The notes: generated by a model from the letters alone, not told the origin. A stretch of DNA of 64,000 bases from Mactra quadrangularis (GCA_025267735.1 CM046299.1:35416887-35480886), one strand, 5' to 3'; numbered from the stretch's first letter, positions 43,066-55,368 are shown. A program made the numbers and translations.

Positions 43066-46000
43066 CAGAACAGAACAGAACAGAACAGTAATTTTATTTA
43101 GAAGAGTACAAAGTACATATTCATAAATACATAAAATATAATAACACATATAATCAATATAGTAATGCATACAGTACATTTGAATTTTGACAAGAAGATG
43201 AACATATTTTACTAGGAAATATAAATATAAACAGGTAGTATCTCACATAATCAAAATATAAATAAATATTTAGTATAATATCACACAATAATTAGTTGAG
43301 TTTTCATTTTAATAGCTTCTTTAACAAAAATTGAGACTTTGATTAACGTTGAAACATTTTGACAATTTAATAATTCAATAAATTTAAACATAGAAGGTTT
43401 TTTGTAAAAATATGGTTTTATATATTTTTTACGAATATCAGAATAAAAAGGGCACGTGCATATAATATGAAATTCGTCCTCAATTTCGTTCTTAGAACAA
43501 AATCTACAGAGTCTTAAATTATGAGGAGTGTTATTGTTAGAATATCGTCCGGAGTGAATACGAAATTGATGACCAGCAAGTCTTAGTCTACAAAAATAGA
43601 ATCTATACTTTCTGGGTAAAACGTTCAAATATTCTTCATAATGAAACAATGTTTTACAATAAAAATAATTCTTTAACAAATTACAATGTTCTAGCTTATT
43701 AAACCATTCTTGTTTAAATGAATCTATTATTCTAGACTTAAATATATATGGAAACATTTTTATATCTATGAAGGTGTCATTATTAAAAATATTACAAAAA
43801 CCATATTTATTCAGTAGTGTTTTTACATCAGATACCCAATTGGACATGCCATTATTGCAATCTTTTAAATTTTCATCGTACATAGATTTCAAAATAATAT
43901 TATCAGAATGTTTTACCTTTAACCAGTATTTTATTATTCTTACATAACGTTTAATATATAGTGGGTATCTCCCTAGCTCACCGTAGACAGCTATATTCGG
44001 TGTACTTTTAGGGACCTTCAAAATAGATTTACAAAACTTTAAATGAATACGTTCTATTTCATGTGATTTTGAATACCCCCAAATCTCAGACGAATAGCTT
44101 AAAATGGATCCTACAAAAGAATCAAACAATTGACATAAAATATAAGGCTTTAAATCAAATTTATTACAATAATGAGTAAAAGTATGTAATGCTTTTAAGG
44201 CTTTACCACATAAATGTTCTTTATTTAAGTTAAAATTACCAGTATAATTAAACACGGTACCTAAATAATTAAAACTGTCTACTACATCTAAAGTTTCCCC
44301 ATCATAGGTCCAAGATTCATCTTTTAATAATTTACCCCTTTTCCTAAAAACCATAACTTTCGTTTTGGATGTATTCACCTTAAGACCCCAAGTGTTGCAG
44401 TAAGTATTTAACATGTTCAAATGGTTTTGTAGTTCCAGTGGAGTTTTAGCTAAAAGAGCCATGTCGTCTGCAAATAAAAGAATAATAAGGGCAATATCAT
44501 TGAAATGTAACCCCGATTCACTATCATTTTGTAAAAATAACTCCAGATCATTGACAAACAATGAAAATAAGATAGGTGATAAAACTTCACCTTGGCGTAA
44601 ACCAACAGCATAATTAAAATAATCAGAAAAATCAGAACATGATTTAACACAGGATTTAACTTTTACATACATATCTTTCATAATACGCAATAATTTACCT
44701 TGGATGCCCTGTTTATACAGTTTCAACCAAAGTGCATTCCGATATATTGTATCAAAACATTTGGATAAGTCCACAAAAGCTACGTATAATCTTTTGTTAC
44801 GATTTAGATATGTTTGTACAATAGACGTAAGAATAAAAATTGCATCCACAGTTGAACAGTTTTTACGAAATCCAAATTGAGCATCCGATAAAACATGATA
44901 TTTTTCACAAAATGACTCTATTCGTTTATGTATAACCGTGGTAAATAACTTAGAAAAACAACTGACCAATGTGACCCCCCTATAACAATTTACGTCATCA
45001 GAATTCGATTTCTTAGGAATTGGTATAATAATAACCTCAGTCCATTTCTCAGGGAAAACTCCAGATTGTAAAATTGCGTTAAAAATATCACATATATGAG
45101 ACCCAATAATATCGAAACTATTGATAAAATATTCGTTTAGTAAGCAGTCAGCGCCGAACGCTTTGTTTGTTTTAAGAATGTTCACAGCTTTTTTAATTTC
45201 TAACAATGATATCGGCTCGTCTAGATCTTCAAATCTAGGATTAACAGTATCATTAAAATCATGCTCATGACAGAAAGACTCAGCTTCTTCATTATTGCAT
45301 TGTGTTATACCTTCACTTACATTAGCAAAGAAATCACGAAAACTATTCAAAGAAATATTATTGTTATTGTTTAATCTTTTATTTTTAAAGAATTTCCAAA
45401 ATTGTTTAGGGTTTGAATTTCTCAAATTTTCGATTTCTCTCATTTTTACGTTATAATATCGACGTTTCTTTTTACGAATTAATTGTTTATAAGATATTTT
45501 TGCGTCACAGAAAATACGTCTATTTTCAGGAGAGTTACATTGATTAAGTACACGTAATGACCGTAGGTACTCAAGTCGTGAATTAACGCATTCAAAATCA
45601 AACCATTCTTTGTGCTTAATACTTGATGAATCAATGAAACGTGACGAGTTCGAAAACTTTATTTCTTTGCTAAACAAAGGATCCGCAATATTTCGCATAA
45701 TATCAGTAAACCCGTTAAGAACATTATTTATCGAATCCCTACTCGAAATGTCGATACTAGTGACTAAAGAATTTAACTCGGGTAATCTGGCAAAAATTCC
45801 ATCTCGAAAATCACGTAAACGAGAATTGTCCCATTTATATGTAGTATCAATGTTTTCATGTGAATTATTTTCATAGTGATTACAATATAAAGATAGTATT
45901 AACGGACAATGGTCACTCCATTCATTCGGTGCACAGACCGTGAAATCTTTAATTAACGTGAAATAGTTCTCATGTGTTAATAAGTAATCTATGGTTGATG

Positions 46001-46682
46001 CCCCATTATTAGATATATATGTGTAAGAGTTAGAATCACCGATTCTACCGTTGGCGATACGTATACACGATGCCTTACATAATTCAATTAATTTTCTACC
46101 GTGAGTATTACATACTGTATCAATAGAGGCCCTGTCGAGGGTCAAATCTGGACAATAATCATCATCGTCTAAATGAACATTGGTAGAATCATTACATATA
46201 TAATCTTTTTTATTACCAATACGACTATTCCAGTCACCAATCAAAAATAGTGAGCCTTGGCTCTCAAAATCACAAATATCATTTTGTAGAACATCAAATA
46301 AATCAATATTTACAATATTATAAATAGGTGAATTCTCACACCAAATATATACACCACAAAAATATACATCATTATGAAAGTGAAAAAACTGTTTGTCTAA
46401 TTTTAACCAGATTATAGCGTCATGATGAGATCTTACAATTTTAACACCATCCGCAATCGACTCTTTAATATACACTACAATACCACCACTATTGCGTAAA
46501 GCACGTCTATTTTGATACTTCCGGTAAAAATTATAACTCCTATAACCAGATATATCAATTTTACTATGTTTATTGGTCCAACTTTCCGTTAAGAATATTA
46601 TGTCATTTGATGTTATAAGTTCAACAAATTCCGGCGAATCTTTCTTGGATCTCGCCACCTCTCTAGAATGTGTATACAGTTA
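43066..46682 (-). mobile_element. Nearly full-length APE-type LINE with (TGTTC)n tail
   Basis: The element runs on the minus strand from about 46682, where the endonuclease starts abruptly, to a 3' end of four or more TGTTC repeats (43066-43087). It carries one large frame (43281-46658) and a 3' UTR of about 195 bp. No ORF1 was found upstream, so the copy is 5'-truncated. A microsatellite tail and lack of RNase H fit the CR1/L2/Daphne group of LINEs. Confidence 0.85.
43281..46658 (-). CDS. LINE ORF2: APE endonuclease and reverse transcriptase, 1125 codons
   Basis: Unbroken frame. Endonuclease, residues 1 to about 255: TESW 24-27, GDWNSR 141-146 (catalytic Asp and Asn), STIDYLL 221-227, WSDHCPL 247-253 (catalytic Asp/His). 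Reverse transcriptase, about 480-760: NKAFGADCLLNEYF, PIPKK with CYRGVTLVS, FVDLSKCFD 628-636 (first catalytic Asp), GLRQGEVLSPILFSLF from 686, FADDM 729-733 (catalytic pair). The C-terminal Cys/His motif LCRFCSKNEIEDEFHIICTC lies near 1065. No RNase H. The first codon in the frame is GTG and the first 10 or so endonuclease residues (the WN.NG strand) are missing; a TAA lies upstream at about 46685. So the protein is 5'-truncated though otherwise complete, implying a recent insertion. Confidence 0.9.
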   Translation of the reverse strand: MARSKKDSPEFVELITSNDIIFLTESWTNKHSKIDISGYRSYNFYRKYQNRRALRNSGGIVVYIKESIADGVKIVRSHHDAIIWLKLDKQFFHFHNDVYFCGVYIWCENSPIYNIVNIDLFDVLQNDICDFESQGSLFLIGDWNSRIGNKKDYICNDSTNVHLDDDDYCPDLTLDRASIDTVCNTHGRKLIELCKASCIRIANGRIGDSNSYTYISNNGASTIDYLLTHENYFTLIKDFTVCAPNEWSDHCPLILSLYCNHYENNSHENIDTTYKWDNSRLRDFRDGIFARLPELNSLVTSIDISSRDSINNVLNGFTDIMRNIADPLFSKEIKFSNSSRFIDSSSIKHKEWFDFECVNSRLEYLRSLRVLNQCNSPENRRIFCDAKISYKQLIRKKKRRYYNVKMREIENLRNSNPKQFWKFFKNKRLNNNNNISLNSFRDFFANVSEGITQCNNEEAESFCHEHDFNDTVNPRFEDLDEPISLLEIKKAVNILKTNKAFGADCLLNEYFINSFDIIGSHICDIFNAILQSGVFPEKWTEVIIIPIPKKSNSDDVNCYRGVTLVSCFSKLFTTVIHKRIESFCEKYHVLSDAQFGFRKNCSTVDAIFILTSIVQTYLNRNKRLYVAFVDLSKCFDTIYRNALWLKLYKQGIQGKLLRIMKDMYVKVKSCVKSCSDFSDYFNYAVGLRQGEVLSPILFSLFVNDLELFLQNDSESGLHFNDIALIILLFADDMALLAKTPLELQNHLNMLNTYCNTWGLKVNTSKTKVMVFRKRGKLLKDESWTYDGETLDVVDSFNYLGTVFNYTGNFNLNKEHLCGKALKALHTFTHYCNKFDLKPYILCQLFDSFVGSILSYSSEIWGYSKSHEIERIHLKFCKSILKVPKSTPNIAVYGELGRYPLYIKRYVRIIKYWLKVKHSDNIILKSMYDENLKDCNNGMSNWVSDVKTLLNKYGFCNIFNNDTFIDIKMFPYIFKSRIIDSFKQEWFNKLEHCNLLKNYFYCKTLFHYEEYLNVLPRKYRFYFCRLRLAGHQFRIHSGRYSNNNTPHNLRLCRFCSKNEIEDEFHIICTCPFYSDIRKKYIKPYFYKKPSMFKFIELLNCQNVSTLIKVSIFVKEAIKMKTQLIIV

Positions 46683-46689
46683 CGTACGG

Positions 46690-47095
46690 ACAGGATATGT
46701 TCCCGACAAATATAATAGGCATCGTTATCACTTTGTATAAAGGTTTACGGTAGAAAACACAAGGACAATTCTAACAATAATTACATCATCGATTTTAACT
46801 GTCGCTATTGATCTTGATAAACTGTTAGTCAACCAGTTCCGGTCAACGATCTTAATTATTGTGCGAACTTAAGGGAAATGCATAAATCAAGGTTTATTTG
46901 TTGTCAGATTTTTAACAATCTAACCAAAACAAAGTCACAAAATTTAGGTTCAGGCTAAAACAAACACGTACAGTACATATTTCACACACGTCTCCGTTAA
47001 CAGATTTGCAACAGACTCGCGGTAAATAGCGAGTACTCGAGCTGAGATTAAGATGGGGGTTATCGTATACGAAGCGCTTAAAGCATGATGTAAAA
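46690..47095. other. Non-coding DNA
   Basis: Nothing recognised between the LINE and the repeat at 47096. Confidence 0.4.
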
Positions 47096-47375
47096 GTTAA
47101 TTATTTCACGGCGTTGAGACGCCGTGATATTGTGGTGGGTAGTTTTTGGTAGCAATGGGCAAAAGTCACGTGACAAAATCCTTTTGATTTCTACTTCCGA
47201 CATTTTATTGTTTTTAATGCAATCATTGTACAGCCAATTTCCATTAAAATTAAATAGAAAATTTAAGAGCATTTTTTTCAAAACCATATAAACAATATTT
47301 TAATCCACACACGAAATATCAGCGTTTTATATTAACACATTTCCGCAAATCCTTTCGACATACTTGAAAAGTTTA
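47096..47375 (+). repeat. Repeat shared with the transposon at 55377-58270
   Basis: ATTTCACGGCG, ATTGTACAGC, AACCATATAAACAATATTT and ACACATTTCCGCAAATC occur in the same order at 55428-55605. This copy has about 95 extra bp after the first block, including the palindrome CACGGCGTTGAGACGCCGTG at 47107-47126. Confidence 0.8.
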
Positions 47376-48655
47376 ACGGTTTTTAATTTGTTCGAATGGA
47401 TTTTGTTTTCTCGTGTCCGAGTAATACTTTTCACGCGTTAAAGTGTCATTTAGACCTTACATTTATAAGTTTTCTATGTTTGCTGTCATGTTATTTTCTT
47501 TCTTTTTATAAAATTATGATTTCTATTCCGATTAGTTAGCATTTTGTATTTAGGCGCATCTTTTCGGAATGGAGCTAAGTGTAAATTCCTTTCGAGTTTC
47601 CCACAACAAGTCTTACGTAACAAATGTACGTATCTCATTAATTTTATCATATATATGTTTTAGCTATTAAAATGTTTGTAGCATTATTCATAATATATGA
47701 GATAATACAAAAATAAATCAGGGTGCTGCTATGTCATTACTTTTTGCTTGGTGTTTTCAGTTTTCTTTGCGTGCCAATCTGAGAACGGACTAAGTAGTTG
47801 GGTTTTCGGATAGGCGAATCTGGACGCTTTTTTTGCGTTGTTAATGTCATGACGACATAAGGCTCGGTTTGAAATTAGAGGAACATAATTATATGTTAGC
47901 CCATTAGGAAAAAAGTTATAATTTAATAAGTTGTGTAAACAGGTATCAGATTTCATAGTAGCTCATTCCTTCAAGGATCACATAATAATTTGATAAATCA
48001 AAGTGCTGAAAAGCACTGAGCAAGACAGCATTGTAAGCTGTGAAACTTCATTAACCATCAGTTGCTCATGCATTGGTTTGGTCATACTTGGAGTTCATTG
48101 GCCTTGGATATAGACAGACATGTGGTCATTCATTTAAGTATAAATCAGGCTGAGAGACTGAGAGTTAAATGGCCTAGTAAAATAGTACATGGACAATGGA
48201 CATTTGTGCAGAATAAATTCTATTGTGAAGACTGATTGTCAAACTTATTTTGCCATGACGATATACAAGGTGAGTGACTCAACCATTGTATTGATATATT
48301 TAAGGATTGTGGTTTGTCTGTATTCCTAGTTTAATAGCTTAACAGTCTTGAAAAATAGAGGTAATTTTCAAAAATGAAACACTAAATAGTTGTTGAATCA
48401 GATACGCTCCTCTCCCAGCTCAGTGAATACATTCACCCGCTGCCCTAAAACGAGTCGATTTATGATATTGACCTTTATTATGAAGCTTTCTACATCTACA
48501 TCACTACGTTTAACTTTCAAAATTTGACACTTTTTAACGGTGCGCAAGAGAAATCAAGACAAAAGAGAAATAAATAGGACAGGCAAAAATAAAGACACGG
48601 ACATAGGGTTTGCAAAAAATAAGTTCAAAGAATGGAAGTAATAATAACAGTTTTA
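47376..48655. other. No supported gene
   Basis: A donor-like ACAAGGTGAGT occurs near 48266 on the plus strand, but no matching exon or acceptor was found. Otherwise featureless. Confidence 0.4.
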
Positions 48656-48689
48656 CAGTCATTTTTCTGGCCATCCAGGCAAGACCAAT

Positions 48690-48875
48690 CCGGCTTCCGT
48701 GGCGTTACCCGGGTTCAGAACCCTGCTGGCATAGCTCAAGCCCTTCAATTGACCATACCTTGTGACTGTGCTTGAAAGTCCCCCTAGAAGGTTAGGTTAG
48801 ACAGCCCATTCTCGAAGGATGCCAAAGAATGAGCCTCAGCAATAGATGCTGGCAGGTTGTTCCACAGTGGTATAG
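48690..48875 (-). pseudogene. Possible CR1/L2-like LINE C-terminal scrap
   Basis: Minus strand gives LWNNLPASIAEAHSLASFEN followed by a stop. This is the usual final block of CR1/L2 ORF2 (LWN.LP......SL..F). Too short for certainty. Confidence 0.45.
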
Positions 48876-49421
48876 TACAAGGAAATCAAAGCACTGAAAG
48901 TACTGATGGGGCGGGGCTCTTGAAAATTTTAAAACACTGATCATGACACTACTATGACGTTATGAGAAACTAGCCATAAAGTTGCCCTTTTCCAATTGGA
49001 CAGATGGATTTTCAACTTTTGTCATAATGATTGTGTCAGATAAATTGAATCATTGTTTTTCATCATGATGTTCTATTCAGTAGTGGATTCTATATCATGA
49101 AAGATTAATTTAAAACAAAAAAGGAAAGAGTTGTGAATAGTAGTCTATAGTGTCTGACTTTATTGCTGTTAAAAACTTCCCTCCTTGATGGTCATAGAAT
49201 TAATTTTTATCCTTTTTACAAGGACCAGTCTTGTAACTTTTAACTTGTTGCATAGACCTTAGTCCCTACAAAGCTGGAATCAATCCCAGTATCAGTCATA
49301 TATTTCTGCCGACTCATCCACTCCACCACTAACAAACAATGAGTATGCACTTGAGATACCGATATTAATGAATTCAGGAAACAACTTCATGCTCTTTTAC
49401 CCAGTGTTCTTCGTTGATATA

Positions 49422-49764
49422 CAGTGCCTACCAAAAGTTTGGAGACAACAGAAATTTATTATATCTTGATTCCAGTAATTGATTTTTTTTAATACAATCA
49501 TTTTTAATACATCACAGATTATCTATGATGAAATTAAAGCACATTTCATGAACGCACCACAATTAATAGGTTTAACATCTGATATTCCAAAGCCTCAAAA
49601 ATTAAGAGCAATGTAATTATTTTCTATCACATATTTTTAAGTAGAACTAAAATTAAAAAATAGGCAAAACTGACAAGTATTTAAAAGCAGTTTTGAAATA
49701 TTTTATAACAGCTATTCAATAGGCCTACAAAGTGAAAATGTCTCCAAACTTTTGGTGTGTACTG
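49422..49764. mobile_element. 343-bp Tc1/mariner MITE, TA duplication
   Basis: Inverted ends CAGTGCCTACCAAAAGTTTG (left) and CAGTACACACCAAAAGTTTG (right, reversed), each followed by GAGACA; TA at 49420-49421 and 49765-49766. This end sequence is typical of Tc1-type elements. No transposase. Confidence 0.9.
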
Positions 49765-49766
49765 TA

Positions 49767-51270
49767 TATCGGCTGGCCATATTTGAGGCCAGATGCATTT
49801 GTTAGCAGTGTTTGATGATACTCGGATGCAATGGCAAGTTTTGAGCACTAAGTCTGATCTCAAGATACATGAACTTTAACACAGTTCTTAGTGGGTTAGG
49901 CATAACCTTGACAAGCAATGTATGCTTAAGTATATTGACAGTACAGATTTGTTTGTAATTATTTATTACTATTAATTACAACACTTCAGTATGAAATGTA
50001 CAATATATACATACATTTTGAATGAACAATTTCAAGTTTATGTAATACCAGGTAATAACAGTAAATAGACAAAAAAGTTAACACTGCAGGGTGACAATTC
50101 ACAAAATCTTCTCAGTACACTTATTTTTAAATGATGACTTGTACACTTCCATGGAATAGGTATTTCAGCCGCGACATTAAAAAATAACATAAAGTGCCTA
50201 AATATAACCAGTTCTTCCTTAAATTCTAAAAGGTTTGATAGAATCTGAAGTAAATAATGATGCTTACTGTACATTTTACTAATAGAAAAGGCTGTTTCTA
50301 AATTAGTTCAATTACTATAATATTTAACCATTTATAATCCATCAGGGTTATGGAGAAACTTCTCATAGAAAAAAAATCCATGGTGTACTATAGATTGTTA
50401 CACATCATGTACATATATTAATGCAGTTCAAAATACATTTAAATGTTTATTTACACAAATACCAAACATATGCGAAGTAAAACATCTCAATGATACAATA
50501 TTTTGGAACAGATTAAACAAAAGCTTACTTAACATATTTCATGTTTTATATAGTTAACTATAGTTATATACAGCAAATCAAGGATGACTTCAATGCTAAT
50601 TGTTTTTGAGATACAGAGGTTTGAAGTTGGTAGGTATTGCACTATTTTTGAAGTAAGAAATTGGTCAGTTTTGAGCCATCTTTGAGGGCAACAGTTTTAA
50701 AGAAAGAGAGCTCTCAGAGTCCTTTATTTCCATATATGTACTAAAATTTAGGTAAATATTTGAATTTAATAATCATTTAGATTCTTATTTCTTCCTTTTT
50801 TGAGAAAAATTGATCGGAAAATGGCCCCGCGGCCAATTGTGCAAAAACTTAATTCAGAGCTGTAAAAGTCTTATTTATAAATTGCCGTATTTTCTTTATT
50901 TTTCAAGATAATACTTCAAAAATTTTCAGGGAATATTCTTATAATCATAATTGATATATATATGGTCTTAATTTATTGTAAATCAATAAAAGAAAAATAT
51001 TTTTGTATTTTATACAGGGTTATCCCCTCTTTTTTTAGGAAATTAATTTTTTCATAAGTTCATTGTGCTATATTTTTTTATTTTTTAAGATATTCTTATA
51101 GAAATGGGTATACATGTTCTTGATATTGCCCTTAAATCAATTATTCATACATCATTTATTGCTTGACCATTATTCTGATACAATGACTATCAAAAAAGTT
51201 TACATGAACATAATGTGAACATCATGTATATTATCTTATTATAAATCCTGTAAGCCTATCTTAATATACA
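49767..51270. other. AT-rich non-coding DNA
   Basis: No gene or repeat recognised; could be intronic or intergenic. Confidence 0.4.
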
Positions 51271-51274
51271 TACA

Positions 51275-51955
51275 GTAGCCTACATATTATCATAGGACAT
51301 TTCATATAAGTCATGCATAGCAAGTTCATATTGACCCGAGACAAAATCTGTAATTTAGATATCAGATGGTAATTAAGTTAAAAATGTTTTCATCTGTCAC
51401 TGGTCATTGAGAGCAATTTTTAACATTAATATTGACATGTATACATATTATCATTGGACATTAGGTATAAATCATGCATAGCATGTTCACATTGACCTGA
51501 GACAAAATGTATGATTTCCATAATTATACCAACAAGTCATTCAGTTGAAAATGTATTCATACTTCTCTGGCCAATTAGAGCTGGTTATAACACTAATATT
51601 GACTTGTATACATGTACATATTATCATAAGACACTTGATCATGATGTAAATCATGCATAGCATGTTCATGTTGAACTGAAACAAAATCTATTACTAAGAT
51701 TTCAGATATTGTAAAATGTATTCATATTTCTCTGAACAATTAGAGCAAGGTATTACATTAATATTGACATGAATACAAATAATCATAGGGTCATAAGAAC
51801 TGATATAAATCATGCATAGCATATTCACATTGACCTGAGACAAAATCTATAATTTAGATATCAGATAGTCATGGAGTTGAAAATGTATTCATATGTCTCT
51901 TGTCAGTGAGAACAAGTTGCATTATTGATATTGACATTTATACATATACATTTTT
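51275..51955. repeat. Tandem repeat, about 165-bp unit, four copies
   Basis: The block TTATCATAGGACATT, AAATCATGCATAGCATGTTC, CATTGACCTGAGACAAAATC, GAAAATGTATTCAT and ATTAATATTGACATG recurs in order four times, starting near 51275, 51442, 51613 and 51777. Copies differ by many substitutions. No reading frame is preserved. Confidence 0.9.
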
Positions 51956-51959
51956 CACA

Positions 51960-53600
51960 AAAACACAGGAAGTCACTTCAAATTCCTTGATCAAGTTGAG
52001 AAATCTAGCTTAATTTCTTTGTCTTTTTAACCACATGTAGATCTGATAGCAAGGCACACAAATTCTTTGAATTACACTTCCAAAATTTAGCCACTCAAAG
52101 ATCCTGTTACATTTTAAAATTTGACAAGTCAAAGATTCTGTTCTATTAGGTATTAGTTTCAGTTTTAAGAATGGTTATTTGTTTGCTAAAATATCCATTT
52201 TTGTGAAATTATACTTTAATTGGTTTTAATTAGATTTGAATTGGTCAACAGAAAAATCATTTAGAAATTGGTGTAAACTTGTTTGTCTTCAGATCTAGAG
52301 ATGGTAGAAAAGATCTATTATTTTAGTTAGATTGTAAGTCAAGAAGAATCTGCCTTAATTTTCATGAGTATTATAGTCATGAGTTTATTCACTATGTTGA
52401 TCCTGTTGTTGCAACTTGAATTCACAGTTGTTAAACAATTATCACTGGTCAATTGTTAGATGTATTATCAAAATCTTGACCCTGAAAATATACATAAATA
52501 CATGAGATAAGCTACAAAAATAAAAGATACACAGAGCTCTCTAAAAGTTCTCGGATGAATGAAATTTTGAAAAGATAGATCATGCACACCACAAAAATAT
52601 TTACAATAATTAAACCTATCTCATGACAAAGTATGGCCTGAATCCTAAGTAATATTGTATTGATAAATAAATGAATACTAAAAAACTAGAAATGTACTCG
52701 GATTACCTTTTAATTTTACATCATATTTTATAGTGGATCAATTTATCTCAAAATCAAGATTTCCCTAGGCCTATGAGAGGGTACTATACACAGAAAAATT
52801 TAATATCTCAGCGCCAGACAAAACATTCAATTTGTGTATGGGTCCTCAAATTATGATTTTGTACTACTATATAAGGTTTAAACATAAATTTGAGCCCTAA
52901 CAAAGTTATTCACCAAAACACTATACAGAGTATTTCAAATAAATAGTCGAAACTCAAAGAACTGGTGATGGCATATTTGGACACATAAATGTCATAGTTA
53001 TTTCAATCACAATTTTAATTACTCCTTAATATAGGCTGCTGCAATAAATTGACTACAACAAGTGTTTCTGTACATTCTAAAGATCAATTGACTTTACACC
53101 CCTGAATAAGCTATACAAGTAATAATACAACAAGAAAATGTAATTATAAGTAACAAATCAAGTATGTTGGCAAGGTACAATATATCTACATAGCGGGGAT
53201 ATTGCCAGCAAAAATACTGAGACAAAGTAGTCACATACAGGTCATGCATGATAAATGCTATTATTAGATCTATTTAATACATGTACATGTAATTAGTTCA
53301 TACATCATGTAAGATAACCCAATTATCAAATAACCTTTTACTACAGTACTTCTAGACTTCTGCAGATCCAAAATTCATGTGTATACATAGAGAGCTGTCT
53401 TGAAATGGCCCTAAGTACAAGCATATATCATTTTGCTAATTCATCATTACAATTCAAAGTCATTGTATTTTTTTCAACTGATACAGTTTAGTTATATTCA
53501 CTGAATTGTCATAACTTTCTATTGAACACAATAGACAACTAGGAATCATGATTTTAAAAGCAGTTCATCATCATAATGAATAATTGAGCAATAAAATGTG
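51960..53600. other. AT-rich non-coding DNA
   Basis: No gene or repeat recognised; may be intron of the candidate gene at 53633-54540 or intergenic. Confidence 0.4.
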
Positions 53601-53632
53601 TCCCTATCTTACATCATTACAAAACGGTTTAC

Positions 53633-53801
53633 CTGGAGAGGAAGGTCCTTGTTCAGAAGTTGTCGCTGTACTCTGAGACGGAAAGTGTCTGCTTCTGGAT
53701 GTTTTCAGTTTTGTGCTTAAATATTTTTGCTTTGGAGAGTTGGTGGATGGCTGGCTTATACCATTTTGATCACTGATTTGCTCCCACAATATTCCAGAAA
53801 G
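53633..53801 (-). CDS. Candidate internal exon, Ser/Thr-rich protein
   Basis: On the minus strand a 169-bp open segment is bounded by an acceptor (TTTCTCTCTGTCTTAG, AG at 53803-53802) and a donor (CTCCAG then GTAAAC, GT at 53632-53631). It encodes about 56 residues beginning LSGILWEQISDQNGISQPST, then a Lys/Ser/Thr-rich disordered tail (SRSRHFPSQSTATTSEQG). If the donor is not used, the frame ends at 53604. No ATG in the exon, so the start must be upstream. Family not recognised. Paired splice signals and an open frame are the only support. Confidence 0.4.
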
Positions 53802-54351
53802 CTAAGACAGAGAGAAATAGAATTTGTAACTTAAGCAGGGCATATTATTGGAGGAAATGCATAAATTCAATCATCAGAAAACCTACTAATGTTTATGTGT
53901 ATTAGTATTACACATCTGCTCAATCAATATGTGAACTATAAAACTAGTCACACAACTTACTTTATTTTACAGATTGAATAATAAGAAGTCAAATTCTTTG
54001 TTAACAAAATAATTCCCTGTGCTTACAACATGCAATGCTTGGAATATATTTACAATACGCAATGTTTTCACAAATTAAAGTAAATCTGACTGCATATATG
54101 CAGCGTTGATATGTTGTATTTGAATAAGGGCGAAGTAACGGGGGACGAAGCCCACATTTCCAATGGAACAAATCCATCATCACAACGTTAATTCTGTTTT
54201 GTCTTAAGGAAATGAATGATTTGCTTGGAATCATGAAATTCTTGAACAGTTTAGACAATCAATTCGCCAAATAATGTTTGATTAAATGAGTAAACTCAAG
54301 ACAAGAGATCGAGACCTACGTCGTCTAAAAATCGTTAGCTCTATGTCTTAC

Positions 54352-54540
54352 CTGACAAAAACGCTTATTTTAGCCGCAGTTTAATAAGTAAACGTCCTCA
54401 GTAACCTCTTTCCATCGCTCCACTTCATTTTCTTCGTTCACTAGGCGTCTTCTTTCAGGACTTATCGTCGTCTTCTAAGTCTTAAGAACCCATGACCATT
54501 TTGTAAACAATACGGTGTGTACGCATTGCCGCCACAGGGA
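54352..54540 (-). other. Candidate first exon of the same minus-strand gene
   Basis: The segment is CpG-richer than its surroundings and ends in TTTTGTCAG followed by GTAAGACA, a good donor (GT at 54351-54350). A frame reading SPERRRLVNEENEVERWKEV, then TEDVYLLNCG and a stop, looks protein-like but has no ATG after an upstream stop. So it is either 5' UTR or part of another transcript form. ACAAAATGGTC near 54499-54509 resembles a YY1-type start-site motif. Confidence 0.3.
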
Positions 54541-55368
54541 CAAAGTCAGAGATATACCGGTTGTACATGTAGCGATATGAGTCCAGGGAACCAGGTTAAT
54601 GGGAATCCCCGCAATGGTTTGTGGGTGAATGTCATCAAGGTCGAACTATTTTTAGAACTCATCCCGTCTGTTACGCAGTAGATTTTAGGGTTATAAAACC
54701 TTTATTTTCTACTAAACGGACATTTATATTGACCAAATGCATTGTTCAACAATCTTAGAACTATTATATACAAGCGTTCGTAAAAAATAGTTTATTTTTA
54801 TGGCGATTTAACAAAAAAATTGCAATTTCGTATTTGGATGAACGGGTGCTTTTAACCGAATTAGGTCGACTTGCCAATTCTCCATTGCGTGTTTTAGTCG
54901 TATCATGACTCATGTTGATCTATTGCCGGATGAAAAATCTAATCTATGGAAATAAGTCGCAGGCGATTATCATGATAACATATACTAACCGAAATATCCG
55001 AATCAATTTTTGCAGTAATGATATGCGGAGTGGATCGGGTTTTTTGCTTAAATTCAATGCTCGGAGCTGAAATTACGGTTTGTTAACTTTGGACGTGGCT
55101 AAAGCCCCGCCCAAAAAGCTTAACTTCATAACATCAGTGGTAGTTGAGAATGGCAGGAATCGTGTACTGTGAGGTTACATTGGTATGGGTTTAGTTGGTT
55201 TAAGGTTAAGGCCAGGCTTTAATCAACCAATGAAAGATTACCATATTTCAATTTACCCGAAAAACGTTATACTCATTTTCATTGGTTGTAACGATCACCT
55301 GACAAAGTAAACACCGCCTTATATGCTACATTTATGATCATACTACTATGAATTAAGTTAAATGAACA
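54541..55368. other. Non-coding; possible promoter region
   Basis: No repeat or frame recognised; lies upstream of the candidate minus-strand exon. Confidence 0.35.

Noticed and set aside
43281..46658. Host gene encoding a large enzyme
   Set aside because: Endonuclease and reverse-transcriptase motifs in LINE order plus the microsatellite tail show it is a retrotransposon.
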